33,233 nt of DNA from Bacteroidota bacterium (GCA_021825235.1 JAKAIL010000009.1:1-33233); one strand, 5' to 3'. Shown: positions 21,301-30,595, counted from the stretch's first letter. The notes: generated by a model not told the origin, from the sequence alone. Numbers and translations are program-made.

Positions 21301-23321
21301 GTGGTTCTATTAAGACGGTAGGAGTAATCGGCGCTGGAACAATGGGCGCGGCCATTGCTCAAAAATGTGCGCAGGAAGGATTCCGCGTCGTGCTCAACGA
21401 CCGCTCCGCGACGTTCGTCGAACGCGGCTTGGCTTCGCTCGAAAAGAGCCTTGCAGAAGGCGTCGAGCGCAAGGTGTTCACCGAGCAGGAGGCGCGCGAT
21501 ATTCGTGGACGAATCCATGGGTCGTTTCAGGGAGCGGACCTCGCACCATGCGATCTCGTCGTCGAAGCGATTTTCGAAGACCTCGAAGTGAAGAAGGCGA
21601 TGTTCGCGCGACTCAGTGCGATCGTTCGCCCGGACACCATCATTGCAACAAATACCTCCTCGTTTTCCGTGACGGAGCTTGCGCGTTCGGTTTCTAATCG
21701 CGAGCGGTTCTGCGGCCTGCATTTCTTTTATCATGCAGCCAAGAACCGGCTGGTCGAAATCATTCCAGGCATGGATACTTCTCGGGAGACGATCCAGGCC
21801 CTCAAACGATTTGCATTTGAAAGTGGTAAGGACGCGATTCTGTGCAGCGATAGGCCTGGGTTTGCGGTAAACCGGTTTTTCGTTCCGTGGCTGAATGAAG
21901 CGGCGCGCTTGCTCGAAGAAGGCATTGTCGGCGAGGATATCGCGGCTGCAACAGCGGCTATCGATGTCATCTGTCAATCCGTCTTTCAGATTGGCATGGG
22001 ACCGTTTGCACTGATGAATGCAACCGGGGTTCCCATTGCCTATCACTCCGAACGGACGCTCGAAGCATTGGGCGAGGCGTATAAGGTTTCGACGCTGTTG
22101 CGTGACCAGGCTTCGAAGAATGAACCGTGGCAGATTTCAACGGCTCCCGCTACCCTTGCGCCCGATGCAGAGCAAACCATTCGCGATCGCATGCTTGGCA
22201 TTGTGTTCTTTGTTTGCGGAGAGATTCTCGCAGAACAGGTCTGCACGGCGGCGGAACTTAACCGTGGCGCGCGCATCGGGCTGGCGTGGCGCAAAGGGCC
22301 AGTCGAGCTCATGCAGAATGCAGGCAAGGTGGAGGTGGACCGGCTGGTTGGTACTATTGCAGATCGATATCACTCGACGGTTCCAAACGGATTACAGCAT
22401 GCCTTCGAACCGATGCAATTCGTGAAACTCGATCAATCCGGTTCGACCGCCGTCATTACATTCGAGCGGCCTGAAGATATGAATGCGCTAAATGAGGTCG
22501 TTATATCGCAGCTTGCGAAATGTTTCGCGACGGCCAATCGAGATTCAGAGATCAATCAGATTATTATTACCGGTAGTGGAAAGGCTTTCGTTGCCGGCGC
22601 GGATATTGGATTTTTTATAAAGAACATTCGCTCCGGAAACATTGATCGGATTCTCTCCTTTACAGAACGCGCCCAATCGGTCTTCGATGAAATTGACCAT
22701 TCGTCTAAGCGGGTGGTGGCGCTCCTCAATGGCCTTACCTTAGGTGGGGGATTGGAGTTGGCGCTCTGCGCGGATGAAATATACGCGTTGCCGGGTACGC
22801 AGCTATCGTTCCCGGAAACCGGTATTGGAATTTATCCGGGACTGGGAGGGACTCAGCGTACTACGCGTCGCACCGGGAAAGGCATCGCCAAGTACCTGAT
22901 TTTTACCGGAGACATGCTCAAAGCTGCCGATGCCGCTAAGATTAGCTTGGTGGACCGAGTCATTCCGAGGGATGAATATTTCGAGATGTTACAAGGAAAC
23001 CTACCGGGAGTTCCAGAACGTCAAGCGGCGAAAGTGACGCATCCATGGAACTCGATTGGGCAATTATTTGCTGAGGTCCCCGTTGCGAAATTAGTCAGCA
23101 ACGAACCGATCGCCGATGGCCTCTTTAGCGACGACGTCGAACGATTGCGGAAGCGGGTCCGCCAAAAAGCGCCACTTGCGCTCCGCACGGCGGAGCGATT
23201 GGTCGAGGAGGAACGCGGTTGCGCGTCGGAATTGGAATTTCTGCCGGAGATTTTCCAGACGCAAGACGCGCTGCTCGGATTGAGCTCCATTGGAAAGAAA
23301 GTTACCTTCACCGGAAGTTAA
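21297..23321 (+). CDS. Fused 3-hydroxyacyl-CoA dehydrogenase/enoyl-CoA hydratase
   Basis: 674 residues with the dehydrogenase first and the hydratase second, the reverse of FadB/FadJ. Residues 1 to about 370 are 3-hydroxyacyl-CoA dehydrogenase: NAD motif GAGTMG at 12-17 and catalytic dyad His142/Glu154 at the usual spacing of 12. Residues from about 378 are a crotonase domain with FVAGADI near 431-437 and both catalytic glutamates, Glu487 (GGGLELAL) and Glu507 (FPETGIGIYPGLGGTQR), 20 apart as in crotonase. The segment after His142 (FFYHAAKNRLVE) departs from the common HFFNP form. It should oxidise 3-hydroxypimelyl-CoA made by Oah and may also hydrate and oxidise crotonyl-CoA. Substrates are inferred. 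Confidence 0.9.
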   Translation: MSGSIKTVGVIGAGTMGAAIAQKCAQEGFRVVLNDRSATFVERGLASLEKSLAEGVERKVFTEQEARDIRGRIHGSFQGADLAPCDLVVEAIFEDLEVKKAMFARLSAIVRPDTIIATNTSSFSVTELARSVSNRERFCGLHFFYHAAKNRLVEIIPGMDTSRETIQALKRFAFESGKDAILCSDRPGFAVNRFFVPWLNEAARLLEEGIVGEDIAAATAAIDVICQSVFQIGMGPFALMNATGVPIAYHSERTLEALGEAYKVSTLLRDQASKNEPWQISTAPATLAPDAEQTIRDRMLGIVFFVCGEILAEQVCTAAELNRGARIGLAWRKGPVELMQNAGKVEVDRLVGTIADRYHSTVPNGLQHAFEPMQFVKLDQSGSTAVITFERPEDMNALNEVVISQLAKCFATANRDSEINQIIITGSGKAFVAGADIGFFIKNIRSGNIDRILSFTERAQSVFDEIDHSSKRVVALLNGLTLGGGLELALCADEIYALPGTQLSFPETGIGIYPGLGGTQRTTRRTGKGIAKYLIFTGDMLKAADAAKISLVDRVIPRDEYFEMLQGNLPGVPERQAAKVTHPWNSIGQLFAEVPVAKLVSNEPIADGLFSDDVERLRKRVRQKAPLALRTAERLVEEERGCASELEFLPEIFQTQDALLGLSSIGKKVTFTGS

Positions 23322-23344
23322 CCATCCGTACTTTTATCTTCGAG

Positions 23345-24124
23345 ATGCTGACTTCAGAATTACTGTTTCAACTATTGCCGCTCATCTTTCTTGTTGCGGC
23401 GCTCTATGCCAGTGTGGGGCACGGCGGAGCCTCCGGCTATCTGGCCGTAGTGTCACTCCTGGGGCTCGCGACGAAATCATTCGTGCCGCTCATTCTTACG
23501 CTCAACGTTCTTGTGGCGGGCACGAGCTTTCTTAACTATCGGCGGCCAGGCGCATTTACGTTCCGCGATCTTCTGCCGTTTATCGTAACGTCCATGCCAG
23601 CAGCTTATCTGGGCGGTATGGTGAAGGTTCCTGCTGCTGCGTTCAATGCGATCCTGGCGGTGGCATTGATCCTTGCGGCGGTTCGGCTGCTAATGCCAAA
23701 GCACATTAAAGGGCCGGAAGCATTACGGCGAAAATCCGCCGAAACCTCACTCTGGGCAATTGGGTTGCCAGTGGGTTTGGTGCTCGGTTTTGTTTCAGGT
23801 ATGATCGGCATCGGCGGCGGGATCTTTTTAAGCCCGATTCTCCTCTTCCTCGGTCTCACGGATATGAAAGGCAGCGCGGCAATGGCAAGCTCCTTCATTG
23901 TACTAAATTCGCTCGCCGGGTTGGCGGGTCACGTCGCCCAGATAGCTACACTCTATCGTGCGGAGCCTGCCGTCCCGATTGCATTCCTTGTGGTTGCGTT
24001 CACCGGTGGGTTAGTGGGTTCCCTTTGGGGAGCCACCCGGCGTGGGCCACGCGTGTTACAATGGGCGCTGGCGTGCGTTCTGCTCTTTGCAAGCTTCAAG
24101 TTGGGTTCCAGCCTGTTCCTTTAA
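23345..24124 (+). CDS. TauE/SafE-family membrane permease
   Basis: 259 residues from the ATG at 23345; a longer open frame runs back into the preceding gene. It is very hydrophobic, with about seven or eight membrane segments and the two-fold pattern of the family: SVGHGGASGYL near 23 and SGMIGIGGGIFLSPI in the second half. Family members move small anions such as sulfite, sulfonates and sulfoacetate across the inner membrane. As last gene of the aromatic operon it may move an organic acid, but no substrate can be read. Its stop overlaps the convergent moeA stop by four bases, leaving no room for a separate terminator. Confidence 0.83.
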   Translation: MLTSELLFQLLPLIFLVAALYASVGHGGASGYLAVVSLLGLATKSFVPLILTLNVLVAGTSFLNYRRPGAFTFRDLLPFIVTSMPAAYLGGMVKVPAAAFNAILAVALILAAVRLLMPKHIKGPEALRRKSAETSLWAIGLPVGLVLGFVSGMIGIGGGIFLSPILLFLGLTDMKGSAAMASSFIVLNSLAGLAGHVAQIATLYRAEPAVPIAFLVVAFTGGLVGSLWGATRRGPRVLQWALACVLLFASFKLGSSLFL

Positions 24125-25341
24125 TAGGACCAGCGGATAGGAATATATTCTACGAAGGTTCCAGCATCCAGAAATGCTTTCTCAGCAGGGAACACAATGA
24201 GCGAATCCGCCTTCGCCATGCCCGTGGTCATGTGTGAATCCCGCGCGTTGAGTGGAAGGAGGCGCGGAGGATCACTTCCCGCCGATGCACGATAGGCACG
24301 CACAAATTCGGTTCTAGGTATAGATTTCTTAAGTGGTGTTGCCAAAATACCCTTCGAACGTTCGAGCAGGATGTTGTGGCCCATCATGTGTAGAATCACT
24401 GGGCGCACGTAAAGCTGAAAGGTTACCATCACGGAAACGGGGTTTCCCGGGAGACCAAAGATATACCTGGGTTTACCCTTTATATGCTTTAAACCAAAAT
24501 AGATTGGCATACCCGGTCTGATGCTTACTTGCCAAAAGATTTCCCGCACGCCGTTGCGAGTGAAAGCTTCTTTTACATAATCGCGATCGCCAACGGAAAC
24601 GCCGCCCGTTACCATTGACACATCAGAATGTTGGAGTGCATTATGAACTGCTTTTGTAGTCTCGCGAACATTATCGGATACATGCGTTCGTTGAAGCTTC
24701 GTGATTCCCAGCATACGACACACTGCTTCAAGGCCAATGGAATTGGAGTCCCAAATTTCTCCCGGCTTTAGCTTCGAGCTGGGGGTGCGAAGCTCATCGC
24801 CCGTAACGATGAGGGAAACGGAAGGGCGCGCGTGGACCTTTACACGAGAATATCCACAAGCTGCTAGGGACTGGGCAACGGCAGGTGTTACAAGCGTGCC
24901 TTGCTCGAATAGCTGCGTGCCCTTAAGGAACTCACCACCTTTTGTTCGTATGTTCGCGCCTGCGTGTGGAATCTGCGAAATAGTTATGCGATTCGCCAGT
25001 GTCGTAACATGTTCCTGCATTACGATCGCATCCGTTCCGTTTGGAACTTGTGCGCCGGTTAAAATGCGTACGGCTGTTCCTGGCTTCATTGGTTTCGTCG
25101 AAGCAGTTCCAGCATGGACCGCATGGCTGAGGGGCAACGTAACGGGAACGACGCCGCTAAAATCAGCCAATGATACAGCGTAACCATCGACCGCAGAAGC
25201 ATTAAAACGAGGATTGTCTGTTCGTGCGGCGACAGGACGCGTAAGTGTTAGTCCAATGGATTCCAATAATGGCAGTTCAACGGTGGAACCCGCTTTCACA
25301 TACTTCTCTATCAATCGTTGGGACTCTTCGAACGAGATCAT
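24121..25341 (-). CDS. moeA: Molybdopterin molybdenumtransferase MoeA
   Basis: 406 residues, the usual MoeA length. Motifs: NPRFNASAVDGYA near 43, RILTGAQVPNGTDA near 92, the central MoCF-binding GEIWDSNS near 193 and GGVSVGDRDYV near 246, then GLPGNPVSVMV near 294. MoeA inserts molybdate into adenylated molybdopterin. Third gene of a moaA-moaCB-moeA run; its start overlaps moaCB by four bases. Two 60-base lines counted inside it (24601-24720) have 45 and 48 % G+C against 65 % for 23401-23460 in the permease, a hint of different origin or expression. Confidence 0.93.
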   Translation of the reverse strand: MISFEESQRLIEKYVKAGSTVELPLLESIGLTLTRPVAARTDNPRFNASAVDGYAVSLADFSGVVPVTLPLSHAVHAGTASTKPMKPGTAVRILTGAQVPNGTDAIVMQEHVTTLANRITISQIPHAGANIRTKGGEFLKGTQLFEQGTLVTPAVAQSLAACGYSRVKVHARPSVSLIVTGDELRTPSSKLKPGEIWDSNSIGLEAVCRMLGITKLQRTHVSDNVRETTKAVHNALQHSDVSMVTGGVSVGDRDYVKEAFTRNGVREIFWQVSIRPGMPIYFGLKHIKGKPRYIFGLPGNPVSVMVTFQLYVRPVILHMMGHNILLERSKGILATPLKKSIPRTEFVRAYRASAGSDPPRLLPLNARDSHMTTGMAKADSLIVFPAEKAFLDAGTFVEYIPIRWSY

Positions 25342-26276
25342 GATGTAATAGACCGAGAAAATGTTTCCAGATGTCCCGCGCCGTTCACCATTTGGCAGGC
25401 GTGGAGCAATGCTGGCAGCATGGCATGAAGCGATTCTGTGGCGCCGCGTTCGGAACCGGGAAGATTCACGATAATGGTAGTGCCACGCTGTCCGGCAAGG
25501 GCACGCGAAAGTACGGAATGGGGAGTTCTCGCCGAGCCATAATAGCGGGCGATTTCTGCAAGCCCGGGAATTTCTCGGTCAAGAATGGAGCGGGTGGCTT
25601 CCGGAGTTACATCGCGCGGGCCGAGGCCGGTTCCACCAGTTGTGATGACAAAGTCCAAATGATCCTCGTCCGAAGCACGGCGGAGCCATGAAATGATAAG
25701 CGGTTTGTCATCGGGAAGAACGGCAATTTCATCTACAATTACCCCTGTATCGGTAAGCATTTGAGAAACAGCTTCCCCGGCAGTATCCTTTTTCGATCCT
25801 GAAGCTACCGAATCGGAAAGTACGAGCACGGCCGCGCGTAATCCTCGATCGAACCGATGCCGGAAGTCCGATTTGCCGCCCGTTTTTGCTTCGAGCCGCA
25901 CATCCCTGATTTCCATAGCGGCATCGATCATTTTGAGCATGTCGTACAACGTTAGCGCTGCGACCGTAGCGGCCGTCATCGCTTCCATTTCGACGCCGGT
26001 TTTCCAGACGGCTTTCACTTCCGTGCACACCTCGACTGAATCTTCACCGAGGGCGAAATCAATTCCCACATAGTCCAGAGGAAGCGAATGACAATAGGGA
26101 ATAAGGAGTTGTGTGTTTTTCGCGGCCTGGGTACCGGCCACACGCGCGACCATCAGCGGGTCTCCTTTGGGAACCCGGCCTTCGCGAATTGCTGAAATCG
26201 TTTCTCTCGCTACGGTGAGGCGGGCTCGTGCGCGCGCCGTTCGAAGGGTAGAGGATTTACCGGATACGTCGATCAT
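25338..26276 (-). CDS. Bifunctional MoaC-MoaB/MogA protein
   Basis: 312 residues in two parts. Residues 1 to about 136 are MoaC, cyclic pyranopterin monophosphate synthase, with LIPYCHSLPLDYV near 58-70 and KTGVEMEAMTA at 92-102. Residues 146-305 are a MogA/MoaB adenylyltransferase domain with TTGGTGLGPRDVTPEA at 212-227. Such moaC-moaB fusions are known in several phyla. Together they cover two steps, precursor cyclisation and molybdopterin adenylation, on either side of the molybdopterin synthase, whose genes (moaD, moaE) are not in the window. Six bases separate it from moaA; it overlaps moeA by four. Confidence 0.93.
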   Translation of the reverse strand: MIDVSGKSSTLRTARARARLTVARETISAIREGRVPKGDPLMVARVAGTQAAKNTQLLIPYCHSLPLDYVGIDFALGEDSVEVCTEVKAVWKTGVEMEAMTAATVAALTLYDMLKMIDAAMEIRDVRLEAKTGGKSDFRHRFDRGLRAAVLVLSDSVASGSKKDTAGEAVSQMLTDTGVIVDEIAVLPDDKPLIISWLRRASDEDHLDFVITTGGTGLGPRDVTPEATRSILDREIPGLAEIARYYGSARTPHSVLSRALAGQRGTTIIVNLPGSERGATESLHAMLPALLHACQMVNGAGHLETFSRSITS

Positions 26277-26282
26277 TCTTTG

Positions 26283-27311
26283 CTATCCTCCAATGGCGAT
26301 CATTTCACGCGAGTTCATCTGAATGAGCTCTTGTACGCTGGGATGTTGTTCCCATTTCAGCGCGAGCGTTGAACGAATCGCCGCTTCAACTTGGTCTTCG
26401 GAGGCATCGCTTCGCAGGAAATCTCTTAGATTCATTTCGCTGCTGCCGAAGAGGCAGGTCCGTAAGGTACCATCGGCAGTAAGGCGCAGCCGGTTGCAGT
26501 TCCCACAGAACTGGTCGGACATCGTTGTGATGAATCCGACGGAAATATCTTTGTCCTGTACCGTGAAGCGCCGCGCAGGACCTGCAATATGCGAATCGCC
26601 AAAAGCTTCTTCGAGTACATAGTGTGAATGGATCGCGGCCCGCATTTCTTGATACGTCACACAGGCACTCGCGTCCCATCCATTATTGGGAAACGGCATA
26701 AACTCGATAAACCGAACTTCTATCTTAGGACCGTCAGTAGATGCGAGTTGCCTTAGCTGCGCGCCAAACTCGATAAGATCGCCAAGTTCGTCCTCATTTA
26801 CGCCGCGGATGACGACGGTATTGAGTTTGATCCAGTCGAATGCGCCGCCGCGCGTGGAACGAAATTGTACGGCGGCGCGAATAGCTCGGATTATGCGGTC
26901 GAGCGTAGTGCGGCGTGTAAGTTGGCGGAAGCGATCGGCGCGAAGGGAATCGAGGCTGATATTTAAATGGCGCACACCGGCGTGCCACAGCGCCGGGAGC
27001 TTTTCTTCGAGCAGGAGACCATTGGTGGAAAGCGCAAGTTCCTCAAGCCCGGGAATGCGAGCCAGTTCAGCGCAGAGCGGCTCGATCTTTGGCCGGACGA
27101 GCGGCTCGCCGCCCGTGATGCGAATCTTACGAATACCGAGCCGGACAAAAATCCGGGCCAGCCGTAGCAGTTCGGAATCCGTCAGGAGCGACTGCTGTGG
27201 TGCCGGTACGATACCATCGTAAGGCATACAATAGGCGCAGCGCAAGTTACAGTGCTCCGTGACAGAGATGCGGAGATAATCGTGTGTGCGCTGGAAAGAA
27301 TCGACGAGCAT
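26283..27311 (-). CDS. moaA: GTP 3',8-cyclase MoaA
   Basis: 342-residue radical SAM enzyme, first step of molybdenum cofactor synthesis. N-terminal cluster Cys21, Cys25, Cys28 (CNLRCAYC), RITGGEPLVR near 64, and C-terminal cluster Cys269, Cys272 and Cys286 (CGNC...RTC). It ends in the conserved Gly-Gly needed for activity. The gene follows the usher gene by 52 bases on the same strand, with only a weak upstream AGGTTT, so a promoter of its own is not evident. Confidence 0.95.
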   Translation of the reverse strand: MLVDSFQRTHDYLRISVTEHCNLRCAYCMPYDGIVPAPQQSLLTDSELLRLARIFVRLGIRKIRITGGEPLVRPKIEPLCAELARIPGLEELALSTNGLLLEEKLPALWHAGVRHLNISLDSLRADRFRQLTRRTTLDRIIRAIRAAVQFRSTRGGAFDWIKLNTVVIRGVNEDELGDLIEFGAQLRQLASTDGPKIEVRFIEFMPFPNNGWDASACVTYQEMRAAIHSHYVLEEAFGDSHIAGPARRFTVQDKDISVGFITTMSDQFCGNCNRLRLTADGTLRTCLFGSSEMNLRDFLRSDASEDQVEAAIRSTLALKWEQHPSVQELIQMNSREMIAIGG

Positions 27312-27363
27312 CCGGATGCTAAACCTTCCGGAACCGCCGTTTGTGCCGCCAATACCAAGCGTT

Positions 27364-30183
27364 TTATTTCACCACCTGGGATTCTTCGGTCGTAACCTGG
27401 GACTGCTTCTGTACCGTAAAATTCAGACCCTCGACCACATCTCCATCGTCCACGCTTTTGACGGTGAAGTCAATGAAAGCGGGTTTTGTGGTAGCGTGCA
27501 GGAGTGCGAGTTGGTGCGGGTCCACCTGGATGCGGTATTTCCCGGGCATGATGCCCATGTAGTAATACTCGCCGTTGGAATACGAGAGTAAATCCTGGCT
27601 AAAGGAAAGTTCGCTGGTATCCACGCCGGGTTCCCAATGGCGGACGATCATGCGCGCGCCGCCCAGCGCGTCCGATTTACCGTTCTTCATTTGCATCACG
27701 TACCCTTCGATCTGCCCGGCGCTGGCAAGTGGTATTTCGATCTTTGCAAAGCCGTTGGCGGGCGGAGTCACTTCGAAGCTCGAAAACTTCGGCATGAGTG
27801 AAATGTTGTCGAGATTGGCGGTCGAAGTCTGCACGAAATACGGAGTGTACGGTTCCAGATTGGTAATTCGCAGGATTCCGGAATCGGAGGTGGTTGCCTG
27901 GCCCGGCGCGCGCGCGAAGCCGAATTTTGGCACGAGCGGTTCCCCATCGTCCCACTTACCGTCGCCATTCTTATCGATATACGGAATGACCTCGATGCCG
28001 CCGCGTCGTACTTCCGGACGGTTACTGGTAAAGAATCCGGTTCCCGCATCGAAGCCGATGGAGCCCTGCACCGTGGCGCTGCTGCTGATCGGAGTGGTGC
28101 TGGCCGCACTGGAGGTAAAGCCCACCTGCATCTCCGGCAGCGTGGTGCGCAGGGCAAGCTGAAAGCTCGTGGCGCTCGATAGGCCAAAGGTACGTACCGC
28201 CGTCAGATCGAGATTCGCCCAGTCCCCGAGCATCTTCGTAAGCTGGAACTGTGCGGAGTTCAGCGTGCGCGTCGTGTAGTCCAGGTTCAACTCTGGACGA
28301 AGGATTATTCCACCAAAGAGCATGAGCGAAAGCCCGGCCTGCCCGGTTGCATCGCCCATGGGCACGAGTGAAAATGCATTGCGAAGGAAATATCCGTTGG
28401 CGGAGATATTCACAGAAGTTCCAAAAACGTTCATCATGATTTCCGGCGAAAGAGCCAGGTTGCCGGAGTCGGTGTTCATTGGCAAGTCCGTGGCGGCGAG
28501 CCGCAGGCTTCCAAGCCCGAGTGGAAGCGGCGCGGAAAGTGTCAGCTTCCGCTGGTCCTGCATATAGAACGGATTGGTTACAGGCGAAGTCCCCAGCAGC
28601 GAGGAGGTCGTTCTGCCGGATAGCGGCTTATCGTACTCGGCATCGAGGGAAAGCCCGAGCGGGCCGGTGTAATTCATGGTTCCCCGGTAGCCGCTGCCAT
28701 CATAGTACTCGCCACTCAGCAGAATATTGCCGGGAAGTGCGAGCGAGGCACTTCCATACGGTGTGACGTTCGACTGGCCAAAGGAGATTCCCGTTCCGCT
28801 GCCCAGCACTGGGGAACCCAGGAACCGCACGCCGCCGCCAACCGTCATCCGGGTACTTACACCCATCTTCATATCGAGTTGGCCAAGGCTATTGGAGAGG
28901 CTCGGGTTCGAGAGGGAAGTGCCGCCCGTCAGCGTATATTCCAGTTGACCGGGGTGCAGGAAAGTATACGGAATTCGAAGGTCCTCTACCTGCGTGCGCA
29001 CTTCGCCATAGGGACCATAGAATTTCAGCTTGATATTCGTCGCACCATACGAAAGCGGAAGGGTGAACTTGTAGTAGCCGGTCTGGTCCGCCTTCGTGTA
29101 ATTGACGAGCGCATCGTTCACATAAAGTTCCACTGTCCAGTCCGGCTGGGTATGATCGCTGATCGTGTACGTGGTGAACGAGGTCTTATAGGAATTATCA
29201 ATATTCGAAATCTGGAAGCCGACCATGCTGGCCGGCAACTGCATCGTGGTAAAAAGTGCGTCCTGGCGGCCAATGAGAATTTGCCGGACGAGATCGCTGT
29301 TCTGCACGGAATACCGCCATTGCCAAGGTAACTCCTGCCAATCTATTTTCTGCCGGCTCTCGCCCTGGAGCGTCACGTCCATATCGCCGCCGAAGAGCTG
29401 GCCGCCGCCATAGAGCTGATACTGGGCCGGAGCTGCGCTTGGGCGCACCCCCTGCGTGTACTGGTAGGAACCGGAATAGTCCAGCGTCCCGAGCGAAAAG
29501 AGCGAACGTTGAAGGCCGAAGGTCTCGTCCGGCTTTTCCGTGAAGCTGCCGAAGGCACTGAGATTGTTTTTCCGCGCCGCAGCTTCTTTCATTTCGCTTT
29601 CGGCGGGAAGCGGCTCGCCGGATTTCAGTTCCACGCTAAGCGCACGGAAATCGAAGATGCACTTGAGGTTAAAAATTTTCTCGAATTCGTCCAGCCGCAG
29701 GTAGCCGCCGTCGGAACGAATTACGAACGCATCGGCGCTTAGGTCATAGCGTTCCTGCTGGAACGTAATTGCCCGGGTGGCATTGTCGATCGTATACGGC
29801 CGGGCGGGGTCGATATAAAAGCCCGAGAATGAGTTCCCATCCGCCGAGGCATCGCACTTGATATGCGCAAAATTGAAGACGTCCGAAGGCTGGAGATACA
29901 GGTCCGGCCCAATGAGCAACGCATTGATATTCGTCGAGCCGATGGCCCGGTTCCACAGCTCGACATCGATCTCGTAATCGCTTTGGGCCTCCTGGGCCGG
30001 AGTCGTCACCTCCTGGCCCTTTTCCGGCGTCGGGGAACTGGGAAAGTGGCTTTGCGCCCGGGCGCCCCGCGGCAGCGCGAGGGCCACAGCGAGGGCCAGT
30101 ACGAGCGCCGCTACGCCGCTTAGGAGCGCGGCGGAGCGAAAATGCGCGGCGGAGCGAAGGAAGCGTCGAGTTCCCACGGACAT
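27364..30183 (-). CDS. Usher-like outer-membrane protein of a chaperone-usher system
   Basis: 939 residues with an N-terminal signal peptide (hydrophobic core about 20-37, probable cleavage after ARA at 44). A periplasmic N-terminal domain is followed by a long series of alternating beta-strands typical of an outer-membrane barrel. A plug-like segment near 340-400 contains WTVELYVNDALVN and YKFTLPLSYGATNIKL, and PYTFLHPGQLEYTLTGG matches usher barrels after the plug. The C-terminal region has an acidic loop DKNGDGKWDDGEP like a calcium-binding motif, then Ig- or carboxypeptidase-regulatory-like domains. It would assemble and secrete the DUF4402-type subunits encoded upstream. Similarity to classical ushers is distant; a non-usher surface barrel is possible. 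Confidence 0.7.
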   Translation of the reverse strand: MSVGTRRFLRSAAHFRSAALLSGVAALVLALAVALALPRGARAQSHFPSSPTPEKGQEVTTPAQEAQSDYEIDVELWNRAIGSTNINALLIGPDLYLQPSDVFNFAHIKCDASADGNSFSGFYIDPARPYTIDNATRAITFQQERYDLSADAFVIRSDGGYLRLDEFEKIFNLKCIFDFRALSVELKSGEPLPAESEMKEAAARKNNLSAFGSFTEKPDETFGLQRSLFSLGTLDYSGSYQYTQGVRPSAAPAQYQLYGGGQLFGGDMDVTLQGESRQKIDWQELPWQWRYSVQNSDLVRQILIGRQDALFTTMQLPASMVGFQISNIDNSYKTSFTTYTISDHTQPDWTVELYVNDALVNYTKADQTGYYKFTLPLSYGATNIKLKFYGPYGEVRTQVEDLRIPYTFLHPGQLEYTLTGGTSLSNPSLSNSLGQLDMKMGVSTRMTVGGGVRFLGSPVLGSGTGISFGQSNVTPYGSASLALPGNILLSGEYYDGSGYRGTMNYTGPLGLSLDAEYDKPLSGRTTSSLLGTSPVTNPFYMQDQRKLTLSAPLPLGLGSLRLAATDLPMNTDSGNLALSPEIMMNVFGTSVNISANGYFLRNAFSLVPMGDATGQAGLSLMLFGGIILRPELNLDYTTRTLNSAQFQLTKMLGDWANLDLTAVRTFGLSSATSFQLALRTTLPEMQVGFTSSAASTTPISSSATVQGSIGFDAGTGFFTSNRPEVRRGGIEVIPYIDKNGDGKWDDGEPLVPKFGFARAPGQATTSDSGILRITNLEPYTPYFVQTSTANLDNISLMPKFSSFEVTPPANGFAKIEIPLASAGQIEGYVMQMKNGKSDALGGARMIVRHWEPGVDTSELSFSQDLLSYSNGEYYYMGIMPGKYRIQVDPHQLALLHATTKPAFIDFTVKSVDDGDVVEGLNFTVQKQSQVTTEESQVVK

Positions 30184-30427
30184 AATTTAGTGGGCGTCCC
30201 TGTGAAAAAGTTCTCGCCGGACGGACCGGATGGAGCCGATTGGTTCCCGTCGCGAATGGGAACGAAAAGTGTCGGGCGTGCCGTGCCCGGTTGGTCCCCA
30301 TGCATACGTGCCTGCATATTTCCGCTGTTTCTCCCGATCCATTGGCACCCCTTTTGCATTTCTTCTGAAAAACTACCGCCCCTTAAAAATAGCTCAAATT
30401 CGCCAATTGTTGCGATTTTACCGTTTT

Positions 30428-30525
30428 CTATCCACACCCCGATGTGGATAACTCGCCGTTTTTGAAAACCCCATTAATACTGGATAAAGTATATAAAAAT
30501 GAGTAAAAGAATATGGTTATCAACA
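30428..30525. other. Cluster of DnaA-box-like words in AT-rich DNA
   Basis: TGTGGATAA at 30443-30451 is a perfect reverse-oriented DnaA box (TTATCCACA). CTATCCACA at 30428-30436 differs by one base, so the two form an inverted pair TATCCACA-N6-TGTGGATA. TTATCAACA lies at 30517-30525, and ACTGGATAA at 30479-30487 is a weaker match. AT-rich DNA lies between them. This could be an origin element, a DnaA-controlled promoter or another regulator's operator. Confidence 0.4.
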
Positions 30526-30595
30526 TAGCGGGAACAAAATCCAAAAGTTTTTGTTCAAATTCGTAATGAATGCTATTCCCGCAAAATGAATTTTG

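Noticed and set aside
24100-24140. Bidirectional terminator between the permease and moeA
   Set aside because: The two stop codons overlap and no stem with a T-run is visible on either strand.
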